Source: an uncultured Rubritalea sp. (GTDB lineage: Bacteria; Verrucomicrobiota; Verrucomicrobiia; Verrucomicrobiales; Akkermansiaceae). From it: DNA of 64,000 nt. A model generated the notes under the pieces. It had not been told where the DNA came from. It did no database searches and saw only the letters and a list, made by a program, of their open reading frames with translations. Below are positions 46,847 to 56,178 of this stretch, piece after piece; the first letter of the stretch is position 1; each line of letters begins with the position of its first letter. The stretch spans positions 1 through 64,000 of the forward strand of contig CAKZNV010000119.1 in the NCBI GenBank assembly GCA_937132085.1. The letters are read 5' to 3'. The position numbers and the translations under genes are program-made.

Positions 46847-46884
46847 TCCCCGTTTACTTTAGCAAGTTAAGCGGGGATTTTTTT
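46847..46884 (+). terminator. Terminator after the 252-aa gene
   Basis: Stem TCCCCG/CGGGGA extended by A/T pairs, then TTTTTTT. Confidence 0.8.
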
Positions 46885-47103
46885 ACCTATGATCTACAGC
46901 CATCCATTGAAGTATCTTTCATCCTCGACGAAACGATACTACCTATTTGCCTCACCAAATATGGGGTTGGGTCTCACCCACTTGATGAAGCTGTGCTGTA
47001 TTAGAACCCCAAATAGTCATACTAGGGGGCGGTATGGTTATTTGAAATATTAGAAACAACCGTAGTCAATGGGTGTCGCTCACTTTGCACACGAAACTGT
47101 TCA

Positions 47104-47304
47104 TTAATCCGATTTCTTTGAGAAATTTTTCGCTACTTCCATACGAGCTTTAAAGATAGCTAGCTTAAGTTCGAATTCTTCTGAATATTCGACAACTACC
47201 TGTCCTTTTGATTCAGCATGCACAGCTTTACGTATTTCACTAATTCTTTGACGAATCCATTTCTCGCTCTCTTTAGATCCTGCTTTGTTTGATTTAGTAC
47301 TCAT
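47104..47304 (-). CDS. 66-aa last gene of the leftward defence operon
   Basis: Charged, probably helical protein (ESEKWIRQRISEIRKAVHAESKGQ, ELKLAIFKARMEVAKNFSKKSD). The ATG overlaps the stop of the two-TM gene (ATGA), so it is translationally coupled. No motif is recognised. Its size and coupling suggest a small partner or regulator of the membrane protein. Confidence 0.6.
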   Translation of the reverse strand: MSTKSNKAGSKESEKWIRQRISEIRKAVHAESKGQVVVEYSEEFELKLAIFKARMEVAKNFSKKSD

Positions 47305-48266
47305 GCGGCATTACTCCTTATTTTTGTTTTTTCAGCTATTATATGATACTCCAATGCGTGCTTGAATACCAATATTTCTTCCAACAAATATTCTTGTGCA
47401 TCGTCCTCATTTTCAAAACAAGGTACGTTATGTATTTCAATGTTAAGAAATCCTAGGAGATTGTCTTCCTTATCAAGGAGCATCATACCAAAATAGTTTT
47501 CTACTTTCCCGCTACGCTTATTCATAGTCTTTTTATATTTAGCTTTGTTAAGCTGAATAATAATACTCTCCTTATTCACTATGCACTTCGAGCATTCATA
47601 ATCAGCATGGTCTTCCGATGTAACGTCTATTTCTTTTGAGTTAACTGGGAATCTAGCGGGGTCTATCGAGGTTAGATTCGACAGAAAGCCTTCGAAAACT
47701 TTTTCATTATGGGTTTTGTTCAAAAGCCCTTTTACTAAATAAACGGTAACGTTGACTTGTTTATCTGCGTTACTAATCTTGTTGATAGTTTTCTCCATGT
47801 GTTTACGCAGCGATATTATAACCATTGTAGCACGATCCTCTAATTTACCAAGAGTGTTAGCATTATTAGCAGTATTTAGTGTATTGTATAAATCATATTG
47901 AGTATAAGCGCACGCTTTGAAAACCACTGCTATTTCACTACTACCGTCAGGAGAGTATTCGCCACAGTAATCTCTAATTAAATTGAACATTTTGATCAAT
48001 GTGGCAATAAGCATTATTAAGTAGACGCTAGTCAGAAGAAAAACGTGTAACCCAGGTTTAGAAACAAACCATTCATCAATATTATCGCTGAATCCTCTAT
48101 ATAGAGCCATTCCAAATGGGAAAGCAATTAGTATAATATTAGAGCATGTAACCCAACCTGATTGAGGAGACACAAAGTTGCATCTTGAAAGCCGCTTAGG
48201 CCAACACCAGAATTTAAGACGCCAAGGCCACTTTGAAGGTTCTTTATCGAGAGATTCTGATTTCAT
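47301..48266 (-). CDS. Two-TM protein with a possible GAF-like C-terminal domain
   Basis: 321 aa from the ATG overlapping the upstream stop (ATGA); the track start adds six residues. Two membrane helices at the N-terminus (VTCSNIILIAFPFGMALYRGF and FLLTSVYLIMLIATLIKMF) are followed by a cytoplasmic domain of about 230 aa. Its end FGMMLLDKEDNLLGFLNIEI and YLLEEILVFKHALEYHII recall GAF domains. Cytoplasmic sensing fused to 2TM is common in abortive-infection effectors. Here it is embedded in a restriction operon, which is unusual. The function is inference only. Confidence 0.55.
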   Translation of the reverse strand: MKSESLDKEPSKWPWRLKFWCWPKRLSRCNFVSPQSGWVTCSNIILIAFPFGMALYRGFSDNIDEWFVSKPGLHVFLLTSVYLIMLIATLIKMFNLIRDYCGEYSPDGSSEIAVVFKACAYTQYDLYNTLNTANNANTLGKLEDRATMVIISLRKHMEKTINKISNADKQVNVTVYLVKGLLNKTHNEKVFEGFLSNLTSIDPARFPVNSKEIDVTSEDHADYECSKCIVNKESIIIQLNKAKYKKTMNKRSGKVENYFGMMLLDKEDNLLGFLNIEIHNVPCFENEDDAQEYLLEEILVFKHALEYHIIAEKTKIRSNAA

Positions 48267-48742
48267 ATTGAATAACGTCTCCATCCCTTAAGTGTTATAA
48301 CTGGGATTACCTCATCGTCGTCATCAGTATAAGCTGATCCTATTACAGAACCCAAAGAAGGTGTAGCCTTCCTGATAAAATTAATCCTATACTTCTTATT
48401 AGGGATAATTTCTTCAAACTCTACGGTGTCACCTTCTTCGGCGTTGTATTCTTTGAACAATTTTGTCATGTGGGTAATACGGTATTCATTACGGGTTCCA
48501 TATTTACCTGTTTCTGGGTGTTTAACTATTTTGTTATTATAATGAATATACTGCATATCCCAAATTTTCCCATTAGTGTCTACACAATGTATTATTTCGC
48601 GTGGGTTATAATCATTAGAGGAGAGTGCGGGAAGGAAGCTTAATAATCCCTTCATTTTCTTTGGAACACAAATACCTCCTTGGTGTCCTCCTGTTTTACC
48701 AACGTCATTAGATGTTAATTCTTTAGCGTATTTATTACTCAT
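48263..48742 (-). CDS. Stand-alone EcoRII-N-like DNA-recognition protein
   Basis: 159 aa. The N-terminus KELTSNDVGKTGGHQGGICV matches my recollection of the EcoRII effector-domain signature (S-N-D-x-G-x-T-G-x-H-Q-x-G), a pseudobarrel related to plant B3 domains that in EcoRII binds CCWGG. The EcoRII catalytic domain is absent, so this would be a reader without a nuclease of its own; the HNH protein two genes upstream could supply cleavage. It lies between the SNF2 gene (10-bp gap) and the two-TM gene (ATGA overlap). Confidence 0.7.
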   Translation of the reverse strand: MSNKYAKELTSNDVGKTGGHQGGICVPKKMKGLLSFLPALSSNDYNPREIIHCVDTNGKIWDMQYIHYNNKIVKHPETGKYGTRNEYRITHMTKLFKEYNAEEGDTVEFEEIIPNKKYRINFIRKATPSLGSVIGSAYTDDDDEVIPVITLKGWRRYSI

Positions 48743-48752
48743 GATATTAGGT

Positions 48753-50531
48753 TTATGAAAGTTGTTGAGGTATAATGGCTCTCTGAGCTAGATCGGCTTT
48801 CCATTCTACTTTAGCGAGCATGTCTTCTTCTACGCTATCCTTATAAATCAGGTAGTACACAGTAACGTGTTGTTTTTGTCCATTACGATGTGCGCGTTTA
48901 CTAGCTTGGGCTTCTATGGCTGGGTTCCAATATTGGGTGAAGTGGATAACAATGGTAGCTGCTGTTATGTTAAGTCCTGCACCCGCAGCTCGTGGGTTAA
49001 GGACAAGCACTCCAGCTCCATCATATTTAGTGAAATCGTCAATTATAGTTTGCCTGTCAAGAGTTGGTGTAGATCCGTTAATCTGATTCCAATATGCTTC
49101 AGGTAACGACGATTCTTTAGAGGCTAACTCAATTAGTTCTTTGCATTTGTTAAACGCTGCAAAAACCAACACTTTTTTACCATTGCGGAATGACTCGTTA
49201 AGTAGTCCTATTAACACCTCCATTTTAGGTGTCATCAGGGGCATTGTAGAGCTTGTGTTGATTTCAATATCGCCCTCCCATGGATTATCTGGATCTTTGG
49301 CTTGCAGCCAAGGGTGAGCACAAAAGAGAACCATTTGACCAGTAGCAACTAGTTCACCAGCTCTCCCATATTTTTCAACCGTTTCGTTTTTGATCCTATT
49401 ATATTCAGTGGTGAGCTGTTCGTCCATCTGCATAGGAAGTTCGATGTTACTTCGTTCTGGAAGATCTTTTGCTACGTCTTTAACCAATCGCTTGAGGACA
49501 ATCGGTCCAGCAACTTTAGTTAGTTTTTCTGCACCGTGTTTATTATCGGGGTATGCGATTTGAAAGTCATCTTTAGTACCTAAGCTCCCGGGTATTGCCA
49601 TATCCACGATTGACCATAGATCCAACAACGAGTTTTCTATAGGAGTGCCAGTCATCATAATGGTCCACCTCCTTGGTAGCGTGCTAATAGATGCTCGTTT
49701 TGTGGAGTCAGGATTCTTTAAAGCCTGTGCTTCATCACAAACTAACATACTCCACTGGACATCTTCTAATAGGAGCATGTCATTGTGAAGAGTGTCGTAT
49801 GTTGTTATGACAATCTCTGGTTTTTGCAAATCTTTGTAGATCCTAGCCCTGTCCGATCCTTGGTGAATCATACACGACACAGTTGGTGCAAACTTGTGGA
49901 TTTCACGTTGCCAGTTCACTAATAAACTACTCGGACAAGCGATGAGAACAGGACTCCCCTTTTTATCAGGTAACTTACAAATAAGGGTGATGACCTGTAG
50001 TGTTTTTCCTAGTCCCATTTCATCAGCTAAGATGACACCACCTAGTTTTTGTATTACTGACCACATCCAGCTCACCCCTTGTTTTTGGTATGGATATAGA
50101 GTTGCTTTTACCTTAGTTGGAATGATCAACTCTTGTGAAAGCTCAGCCTGAGTGGCTGCTGAAGTAAAAACATCTTCTCCTATTTCTAATATAAATGGTA
50201 AGTGCTCTGAGTTCTTCGTCAGCTCTAACACTTTAGGGTACGGTAAGTCCTCTAAATCCATTTCAATAAAGCACTGATCTAGACATTCGGTAATTCCTGC
50301 TGGCATTGACTTGATACTAGATCTGCTCTGAATCCATTGGTGTCTATTTGTAATTGCTGGGACAAATACTCTCTTACCTGCCTGCACCTCTAGAGCCCCT
50401 ATAGTTGCTCGATACTTATTATTAGAGTATTCGATATGAAGGCAGGGTTTTGCCTGAGTGCTTGATAATATTGCACCTTGTAGATCCATGCCTTGAAGGG
50501 CATTGAAGTTTTCTTCCTTCAAATAGTTCAT
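48753..50531 (-). CDS. SNF2/SWI2-type DNA translocase
   Basis: 592 aa, superfamily 2 Swi2/Snf2. Motif I is ADEMGLGKT (residues 169-177), motif II CDEAQALKN, motif III MTGTPIENSLLDLW, motif V NPRAAGAGLNIT and motif VI QASKRAHRNGQKQHV. The first 140 residues are a separate substrate domain. The ATG overlaps the HNH stop (ATGA). It likely moves along DNA between recognition and cleavage in the restriction complex encoded by this operon. DISARM class 1 also has an SNF2 protein (DrmD), so a shared origin is possible. Confidence 0.88.
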   Translation of the reverse strand: MNYLKEENFNALQGMDLQGAILSSTQAKPCLHIEYSNNKYRATIGALEVQAGKRVFVPAITNRHQWIQSRSSIKSMPAGITECLDQCFIEMDLEDLPYPKVLELTKNSEHLPFILEIGEDVFTSAATQAELSQELIIPTKVKATLYPYQKQGVSWMWSVIQKLGGVILADEMGLGKTLQVITLICKLPDKKGSPVLIACPSSLLVNWQREIHKFAPTVSCMIHQGSDRARIYKDLQKPEIVITTYDTLHNDMLLLEDVQWSMLVCDEAQALKNPDSTKRASISTLPRRWTIMMTGTPIENSLLDLWSIVDMAIPGSLGTKDDFQIAYPDNKHGAEKLTKVAGPIVLKRLVKDVAKDLPERSNIELPMQMDEQLTTEYNRIKNETVEKYGRAGELVATGQMVLFCAHPWLQAKDPDNPWEGDIEINTSSTMPLMTPKMEVLIGLLNESFRNGKKVLVFAAFNKCKELIELASKESSLPEAYWNQINGSTPTLDRQTIIDDFTKYDGAGVLVLNPRAAGAGLNITAATIVIHFTQYWNPAIEAQASKRAHRNGQKQHVTVYYLIYKDSVEEDMLAKVEWKADLAQRAIIPQQLS

Positions 50532-51322
50532 GCTAGTAATTCTTTCAATTCTTCTGGTCGGTAGGCGGGTTTACGGGTGTGAATCATTTTATGACAATTG
50601 GGGCACAGAGGTATTAAGTCAGTTCGAGGGTCATAAATACGAGCTTCTTTCAGTTCGCAAAGCGGCTCAATATGATGAATCTCTAGAATATTGCATAGTT
50701 CGTCACCAAACTCTTCAACGGGCTTAAGACCACATACTCCACATGTTTTCCCATGAACCATGAATGCAAGCATTCTATTTCTTGGTGAACGCTCCTTACG
50801 TGTTAAAGTAACAGTTTTATCCCCCCCTTCACAACCGCCTTCGCCAACATCCTCACTCTGCTCAAATAAATTTGCTATGCATGCTACCAAGGGCGTTAGA
50901 ATAAGAAGCATGCCATCTTCAGCCGGATCTTTAGAGTCAATATTTCTGTATCGGAATTGAATATTAGTATCCCCTGTGAACTGAAGGTCGGTGTAAATTG
51001 ATTCAGCAATTCCGTCCTCGTCTCTGTAATTAATGTTCAGTTGTTGCAGTAGAGCAGAGGATAACGCTCGTTTTTCAGGGTTATCTTGTGCATTGAGTTG
51101 GCGAATACATTGACCAGCCATCCTTCCAAACCTCATGCAAACTACTGCACCAAAAATACCACTCTGACGTATAGAGAATATAGGTGAGGTTTGTTCGGGC
51201 CATCCTGGAAAGCTGAATTTTATACCAGTCCTTCCTTCCTCTGCAAATTGCCACGCATCAAGGGGTATCCCTACTATGTGGGATACTTTGGCATTGAGTA
51301 ATTCAGCTTCAGATGGTGGCAT
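50528..51322 (-). CDS. HNH endonuclease
   Basis: 264 aa. The C-terminal HNH domain has two zinc CxxC pairs (CGVCG and CPNC) and the catalytic series LEIHHIEPLCE with LCPNCHKMIHT. The N-terminal ~170 residues are not recognisable and may bind DNA or the partner ATPase. It lies 10 bp after the GHKL ATPase gene and overlaps the SNF2 gene. It is the predicted cleaving subunit of the system. Confidence 0.83.
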   Translation of the reverse strand: MPPSEAELLNAKVSHIVGIPLDAWQFAEEGRTGIKFSFPGWPEQTSPIFSIRQSGIFGAVVCMRFGRMAGQCIRQLNAQDNPEKRALSSALLQQLNINYRDEDGIAESIYTDLQFTGDTNIQFRYRNIDSKDPAEDGMLLILTPLVACIANLFEQSEDVGEGGCEGGDKTVTLTRKERSPRNRMLAFMVHGKTCGVCGLKPVEEFGDELCNILEIHHIEPLCELKEARIYDPRTDLIPLCPNCHKMIHTRKPAYRPEELKELLA

Positions 51323-51332
51323 TATAAATGGA

Positions 51333-52979
51333 CTAGATATTAGTAGGAATGTCGTAATCTTGAAGAAGAGTGCGCAGGTTACGTGAAACTACAGCTCTAA
51401 CATCATCCCAGAATGCCTTCATTTCTTTGGTAGTGTGACTTGCTTCTGCTGAAGCCAGCGACCAAATAAGAAAGTCTATTCCATCAACAACATCACCACC
51501 ACTTTTGGAGTAAACCTTGGTGTAAAACTCGTGGTGTTTATTGATGCGAGCTGCAACTTGATAGTCTGCATCGCTCTCAGAATTAAGGGATACTTCCCAG
51601 AAATCACCATTATTGATTTCACCTGTTGGGGTAACATGTACTTCGTTAGGCGAGACTTGAGAGAATATAGGTAACTGAATTGTATGCGTTCCCATGGCAC
51701 CAGTAAGTGTAACTGTATTCGCCGTTGGGTTTACATTAGTTACTGTTGGTTGTTCTTTATTCCCGCTGTTTTTAATTCTCTTATTAGAAGTAGCGTGATT
51801 TATACCACTAGTTGTAACCTTTTTCTGAGTCCTGCGATAACGTTTGTTGGCTTCTTCCCTCGGATTCTCCAGCAGAGCTTTAAGATATGCCGCAACGTTT
51901 TCATCAAAAATGATTTTAGTTTTACGAACATCCGTTTCAAAAGCTTCATCTAATTCGTTGTCAAAGTCTAATTCTACACGAATAAGTGAGTAGTGAGGAT
52001 CTCTAGCTTTCCAAATACCTAACCAATCACCATTGTGGATCATTCTACCTTCTCTGTAGACGTAGAATCCTTGATTAGGGTTATTGATCTTAGCGCTCTT
52101 CATGTAATCAGAGCCTTTTGCCGCCTCTAGGTCTTTGCGGTGCGGAAGTATCCATGCTTTGATTGTCGCGTCATGTGTTCCACCAGCTGAGTCTACAGCA
52201 ACACGTAGTATTTGTTTTTTAGGAGAGAGGACTTGTTCTGAATCTTCGGGAAAGAATGGGTTCCACGGTTTGGCTTCTTCACCATCAATGTTTAAAGTTA
52301 TATTCTTGAAATCCGCATTACTTGTATCGAGGAACTTGTGATAGATCATTTCAACATGAGTTCTCAAGTTATTACTGAGGCGTTTCAAGGCAGCCCTTTC
52401 TTCTGTGCTACCCGGTTCATATTGAGAATTTTTTAGTATACGATCGCACATACTCCAAACTACAAGAGTTCCTGTTTTCCCACAAAGTTCGTCATACTTC
52501 TCGATTTCATATTGCTCAATACCTCCTTCAATCATTTCCCACTCACCACACTTATCAATGTGATCAAGGTCCCATATAAATTTATTCAGGGGGGCATCTG
52601 GTTTATCTTTGGATATGACTGCAAGCCTACGACACACAGAAGTTGAGGCTGTTTTCAGACCCAAGCCAAATTTACCTAATGATTTGGAGTTTATTCGTTT
52701 GGGTGCTCCATATCTCATCCCGTCAAAGATCCCATCACGATCCATACCAGTTCCATCATCACCAAAGAAAATGAACTGTTCCCATTCCCCGTCAATTTGA
52801 ACTAGATCAATAGAGACATTGATTTTGCCTGCACCAGCAGCAATTGAATTGTCTATAATATCAGTTGCTGCTGTATTGAAATTATATCCAGTATCACGCA
52901 TGCCAGAGGCTAAACGTGCTGCATCTGGTTTATTTTCAATGTACTTTATCGCATCTTGATCGTTATCTTGAGATTCCAT
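51333..52979 (-). CDS. MORC/MutL-like GHKL ATPase
   Basis: 548 aa. The N-terminal Bergerat-fold ATPase has the N-box TDIIDNSIAAGA (residues 39-50), G1 box DDGTGM (74-79) and G2 box GKFGLGLKTAS (102-112). It lacks histidine-kinase phosphotransfer motifs. This type (HATPase_c_3) was described in bacterial restriction-modification operons with helicases and nucleases as relatives of eukaryotic MORC proteins. The C-terminal half is unassigned. ATP-driven dimerisation could clamp DNA. It lies 8 bp after the dcm gene. Confidence 0.87.
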   Translation of the reverse strand: MESQDNDQDAIKYIENKPDAARLASGMRDTGYNFNTAATDIIDNSIAAGAGKINVSIDLVQIDGEWEQFIFFGDDGTGMDRDGIFDGMRYGAPKRINSKSLGKFGLGLKTASTSVCRRLAVISKDKPDAPLNKFIWDLDHIDKCGEWEMIEGGIEQYEIEKYDELCGKTGTLVVWSMCDRILKNSQYEPGSTEERAALKRLSNNLRTHVEMIYHKFLDTSNADFKNITLNIDGEEAKPWNPFFPEDSEQVLSPKKQILRVAVDSAGGTHDATIKAWILPHRKDLEAAKGSDYMKSAKINNPNQGFYVYREGRMIHNGDWLGIWKARDPHYSLIRVELDFDNELDEAFETDVRKTKIIFDENVAAYLKALLENPREEANKRYRRTQKKVTTSGINHATSNKRIKNSGNKEQPTVTNVNPTANTVTLTGAMGTHTIQLPIFSQVSPNEVHVTPTGEINNGDFWEVSLNSESDADYQVAARINKHHEFYTKVYSKSGGDVVDGIDFLIWSLASAEASHTTKEMKAFWDDVRAVVSRNLRTLLQDYDIPTNI

Positions 52980-52987
52980 ATTAGGTA

Positions 52988-54229
52988 TTATTTGAGTTTC
53001 AATAGTTTGTTATTCTTAGGCGGGACAAATGTTCCCTCTATATGAGGTTGCATTGCTTTGGCAATAGCTTCTATAACAGGCACTGCTACTGCATTACCGA
53101 ATTGCCTCCATGCTTGGCAGTTCGAAACAGGTATCTTTATTGGTTTATTCTTAGGTCTATCGAATCCCATAAGTCGTGAGCATTCACGAGGAGTAAGCAT
53201 GCGCGGGTTTTTACCCTTCTGCTTGATAAGTATCTCTGATCCATCTTTATAGTATCGAGCAGATAGTGTTCTCGATACATCTTCAGGGCCAACTACACTA
53301 CAACCAAAGCCGTTACCCTTAGCTGCATGTTTTTTGGAATAGCCTTGTAGATAATTCCATAGTTTATCTGAGAGCGTATATTTTTCTAACACGCGAGTCA
53401 TTCCTTGGTATTTTTCGGTGTAACCTTCTTCCGGCTCTTCATCAGATTGATGCAGAATTGAAGCAAGAGTGGGGTTAGTGTCAGGGATAACTACTTGATC
53501 AAAGTCAAATTCTGTTGTGTCACGGAACCCAACAATGAATATTCGTTGACGTTTCTGAGGAACCCACGGAGTAGCTGAAATTACACGGAACTCAATGTGA
53601 TACCCCAACTTTTTCAATGAGTCTTTAATTACTTTAAATGTCTTCCCTTTGTCGTGGCTTACAAGATTCTTTACGTTCTCTAGTAGGAATGCCCTGGGTT
53701 GTTTCTCTGCTATTATACGGCATACATCAAAAAACAAAGTGCCTTGTGTTTCATCCTCAAATCCATGCTTTTTACCCATGGATTTCTTCTTAGAGACCCC
53801 TGCTAATGAAAATGGCTGACAAGGAAAGCCTGCTAATAATACATCGTGATCGGGAATATCTTTAGCATTTACTTCAGTGATATCCCCATTGATTTCGTGA
53901 TCATCAGGATAGTTTGCCTTGTATGTTTGCACACTGAATTTATTCCATTCACTAGTGAAAACGCATTTTCCACCAATTTTTTCAAAACCCTTACGGATTC
54001 CACCTATACCAGCGAACAAGTCGATCATAGTAAAGGTTGCCTTGGTGTTAGATGGTTTCTGTAGATGATTTCTAAGTTCATTAACACGCAAGGGCTGTGG
54101 CTTAACTTTATCACTAAGATAATTGTAGATTTGACGTTCTGATACACCCATGATATCTGCGATGGCAGAAACTTGAAGGTATTCACGTGCGGCAATTATA
54201 GCTTGTTTGGGATCTTCTGGTAAACTCAT
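52988..54229 (-). CDS. DNA (cytosine-5) methyltransferase, Dcm/EcoRII type, with N-terminal HTH
   Basis: 413 aa. The N-terminal helix-turn-helix ([20 protein letters not shown]) precedes motif I ([15 protein letters not shown]), motif IV with catalytic C137 ([11 protein letters not shown]), motif VI (LLENVKN), motif VIII ([12 protein letters not shown]) and motif X ([10 protein letters not shown]). The target-recognition region ([35 protein letters not shown]) closely recalls E. coli Dcm and M.EcoRII, so CCWGG or CCNGG is the expected site. HTH-bearing relatives such as M.SsoII repress their own promoter. It is the first gene of the leftward operon. Confidence 0.92.
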   Translation of the reverse strand: MSLPEDPKQAIIAAREYLQVSAIADIMGVSERQIYNYLSDKVKPQPLRVNELRNHLQKPSNTKATFTMIDLFAGIGGIRKGFEKIGGKCVFTSEWNKFSVQTYKANYPDDHEINGDITEVNAKDIPDHDVLLAGFPCQPFSLAGVSKKKSMGKKHGFEDETQGTLFFDVCRIIAEKQPRAFLLENVKNLVSHDKGKTFKVIKDSLKKLGYHIEFRVISATPWVPQKRQRIFIVGFRDTTEFDFDQVVIPDTNPTLASILHQSDEEPEEGYTEKYQGMTRVLEKYTLSDKLWNYLQGYSKKHAAKGNGFGCSVVGPEDVSRTLSARYYKDGSEILIKQKGKNPRMLTPRECSRLMGFDRPKNKPIKIPVSNCQAWRQFGNAVAVPVIEAIAKAMQPHIEGTFVPPKNNKLLKLK

Positions 54230-54528
54230 AGTAGTTGCAGGGAAAATTTACTGAAACTTATTCATCTTTTTAACCCTGTGCAAACTCTTTCGGATATTTT
54301 ATTACGCTCCCTTGTTTTTTTAAAATTACAAGTATTCACACAGAGTGTTTCCATGTCTTTTTTGACATTTCAGTACTATCTGAGGCAGAGGATGTGCTAA
54401 CATTCCCACTCCTTCAACTTGTCATTAGCTAGCCCTATTATTTGGTGTTCTCAGAAGAATCTCCTTGCGGATCTAACAATCATTATTCAGTCTTAAATTA
54501 TTATCGTGGTTGATAATAAAACATATTT
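54230..54528. promoter_or_regulatory. Divergent promoter region of the two defence operons
   Basis: 299 bp, A/T-rich and gene-free, between the dcm-type start (left) and the NERD gene start (right). It must hold both promoters. The clearest structure is the palindrome next to the NERD start. Confidence 0.6.
54498..54519. promoter_or_regulatory. Perfect palindrome just upstream of the NERD gene
   Basis: TTATTATC/GATAATAA with a 6-nt spacer, ending 9 bp before the ATG. A candidate operator for the methyltransferase HTH or another regulator. Confidence 0.5.
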
Positions 54529-56178
54529 ATGAAGATCATTCCTACATACTTCCCTGAAGAAGGTCCGTCCTCGGAGCGTAAGGTATTCAAGCTTCTCAGT
54601 GAATTAGAAATGCTAGGTGAATGGGTCGCTTTCCACTCACAAAACATCTCGGAATATCACCGAGAAAAGCAGTGGTGCGAGCTCGACTTTATCATAATTG
54701 GACCTAAAGGAGTCCTTGCTTTAGAAGTTAAAGGTGGTCGTGTGGCATGTAAAGACGGCATATGGAGTGGCAAAGACCGCCATGGCAGAGAACACTTGAA
54801 AAAGGAAAGCCCTTTTGACCAAGCAAATAAGGGCCGATTTGCACTGGAGGCAGCTATTAAAGAAAATATAGATTGGCAAGATGTCAGAGGAACACTGTTC
54901 GGTTGGGGCGTCATATTCCCGGATGTTAATTTTGATGTAAGGACATGTGAAGCTTCTCCTGAGCTCATTGCGGGTAGAGATATAATAAGTAATAAAAAGC
55001 GTTTCGGGAATTATATCAAAGACTTATACGATTTCTGGCAAAATCAGGTTCAGTTCACAGTGAGAGAAACGACAGCAAACCAAATTAATAAGATTTCAGG
55101 ATTTCTACGTCCTAATCTAGATTTGGCTCCACGCATGAGCAGCTTGGCTCTCGAAGCTGAGAAAGATTTCGTTCGCCTCACTGAAGATCAATATCTGTTT
55201 TTGGACTGCACAGAGGATAGTGAAAGGATTCTATGTAGGGGAGGCGCAGGCACAGGAAAAACTTTTGTGGCCGCAGAATGTGCTCGCAGGGAAGCATCTA
55301 GCGGTCATTCCATTTTGTTCGTCGTTGAAAGCCCATTGTTTGCTCAATACCTAAGAACTCAAATTCAACATCCTTTAATTCACATTTATGATTTCGCCAC
55401 ACTAGCTTTAGCAGAGATCAAAGAAATATTTGAGCTCCTGATTATAGATGAAGGTCAAGATCTGATGAACTGTGTAGCATTGGATTTATTCGATTCTCTA
55501 CTTGAAGGAGGGCTCGAATCTGGTCGATGGCGCTGGTTCATGGACCCCAATAATCAAGCAGGAATCTTAGGTCGATTCGATCAAGAAGCATACGAGATAC
55601 TTGCATTATATACACACACACCTTTGTTGCTGAAGCGTAACGTTAGAAATACTAAGCCGATAGCTACTCAGACGCAGCTTATAACCGGAGCTGATATTGG
55701 AGTAGCTGAAAATATAGGAGGAGGCTCAGCACCTCAAATCTGCATGGTAAATTCTCGCGAAGATGAGGCGGCTAAATTACAATTGGCTTTACAAACATTA
55801 CTCAACAAAGAAACGGTTCTGCCCAAAGACATTGCCATCCTATCTTTTCAACCTTACGAAAAGTCTTGCATCCAACTACTAAGCTCCAAATTAAGTCAAC
55901 ATATTGTTCATCTAACAAGTGACAGTTTTAATGCAGTCATAGATCAACAAAAAGTCCTTTTTTCTTCAATTCATAATTTCAAAGGCTTAGAAAAAAAGTT
56001 TATTTTCATTGTAGATTTGGACAACGCTGACCCATTGGGCAAAGATATTGCTAAGCTCTATGTCGCTCTTACCCGGGCAAACTTTGGGCTTTGGCTTGCA
56101 TTACCCAACTCCAAGAAAGTATCCTTTGAAGAGGTGAAACTACGTAATACAACTAACCTTTTAGCATCACTATCATGA
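54529..56178 (+). CDS. NERD nuclease-UvrD-like helicase fusion
   Basis: 549 aa. The N-terminal NERD domain carries the nuclease-like core EKQWCELDFIIIGPKGVLALEVKGG. An SF1 helicase part follows: Walker A GGAGTGKT (about residue 238), Walker B LLIIDEGQDL (about 303) and a C-terminal motif YVALTRANFGLWLAL. First gene of the rightward operon; its stop overlaps the next start (ATGA). NERD-helicase fusions recur in defence islands, where they probably degrade foreign or damaged DNA. Confidence 0.82.
   Translation: MKIIPTYFPEEGPSSERKVFKLLSELEMLGEWVAFHSQNISEYHREKQWCELDFIIIGPKGVLALEVKGGRVACKDGIWSGKDRHGREHLKKESPFDQANKGRFALEAAIKENIDWQDVRGTLFGWGVIFPDVNFDVRTCEASPELIAGRDIISNKKRFGNYIKDLYDFWQNQVQFTVRETTANQINKISGFLRPNLDLAPRMSSLALEAEKDFVRLTEDQYLFLDCTEDSERILCRGGAGTGKTFVAAECARREASSGHSILFVVESPLFAQYLRTQIQHPLIHIYDFATLALAEIKEIFELLIIDEGQDLMNCVALDLFDSLLEGGLESGRWRWFMDPNNQAGILGRFDQEAYEILALYTHTPLLLKRNVRNTKPIATQTQLITGADIGVAENIGGGSAPQICMVNSREDEAAKLQLALQTLLNKETVLPKDIAILSFQPYEKSCIQLLSSKLSQHIVHLTSDSFNAVIDQQKVLFSSIHNFKGLEKKFIFIVDLDNADPLGKDIAKLYVALTRANFGLWLALPNSKKVSFEEVKLRNTTNLLASLS

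Noticed and set aside
46822-47004. 60-aa ORF after the 252-aa gene
   Set aside because: It begins inside the previous gene and runs through its terminator; no coding signs.
47301-48284. Track start of the two-TM gene at 48284
   Set aside because: The ATG at 48266 gives a four-base ATGA overlap like other junctions of the operon and is preferred.
52988-54229. Classifying the whole locus as standard class 2 DISARM on the basis of the cytosine methyltransferase
   Set aside because: The methyltransferase is in the opposite operon with HNH, GHKL and EcoRII-N partners, and no DrmC or DrmE was recognised in the window.
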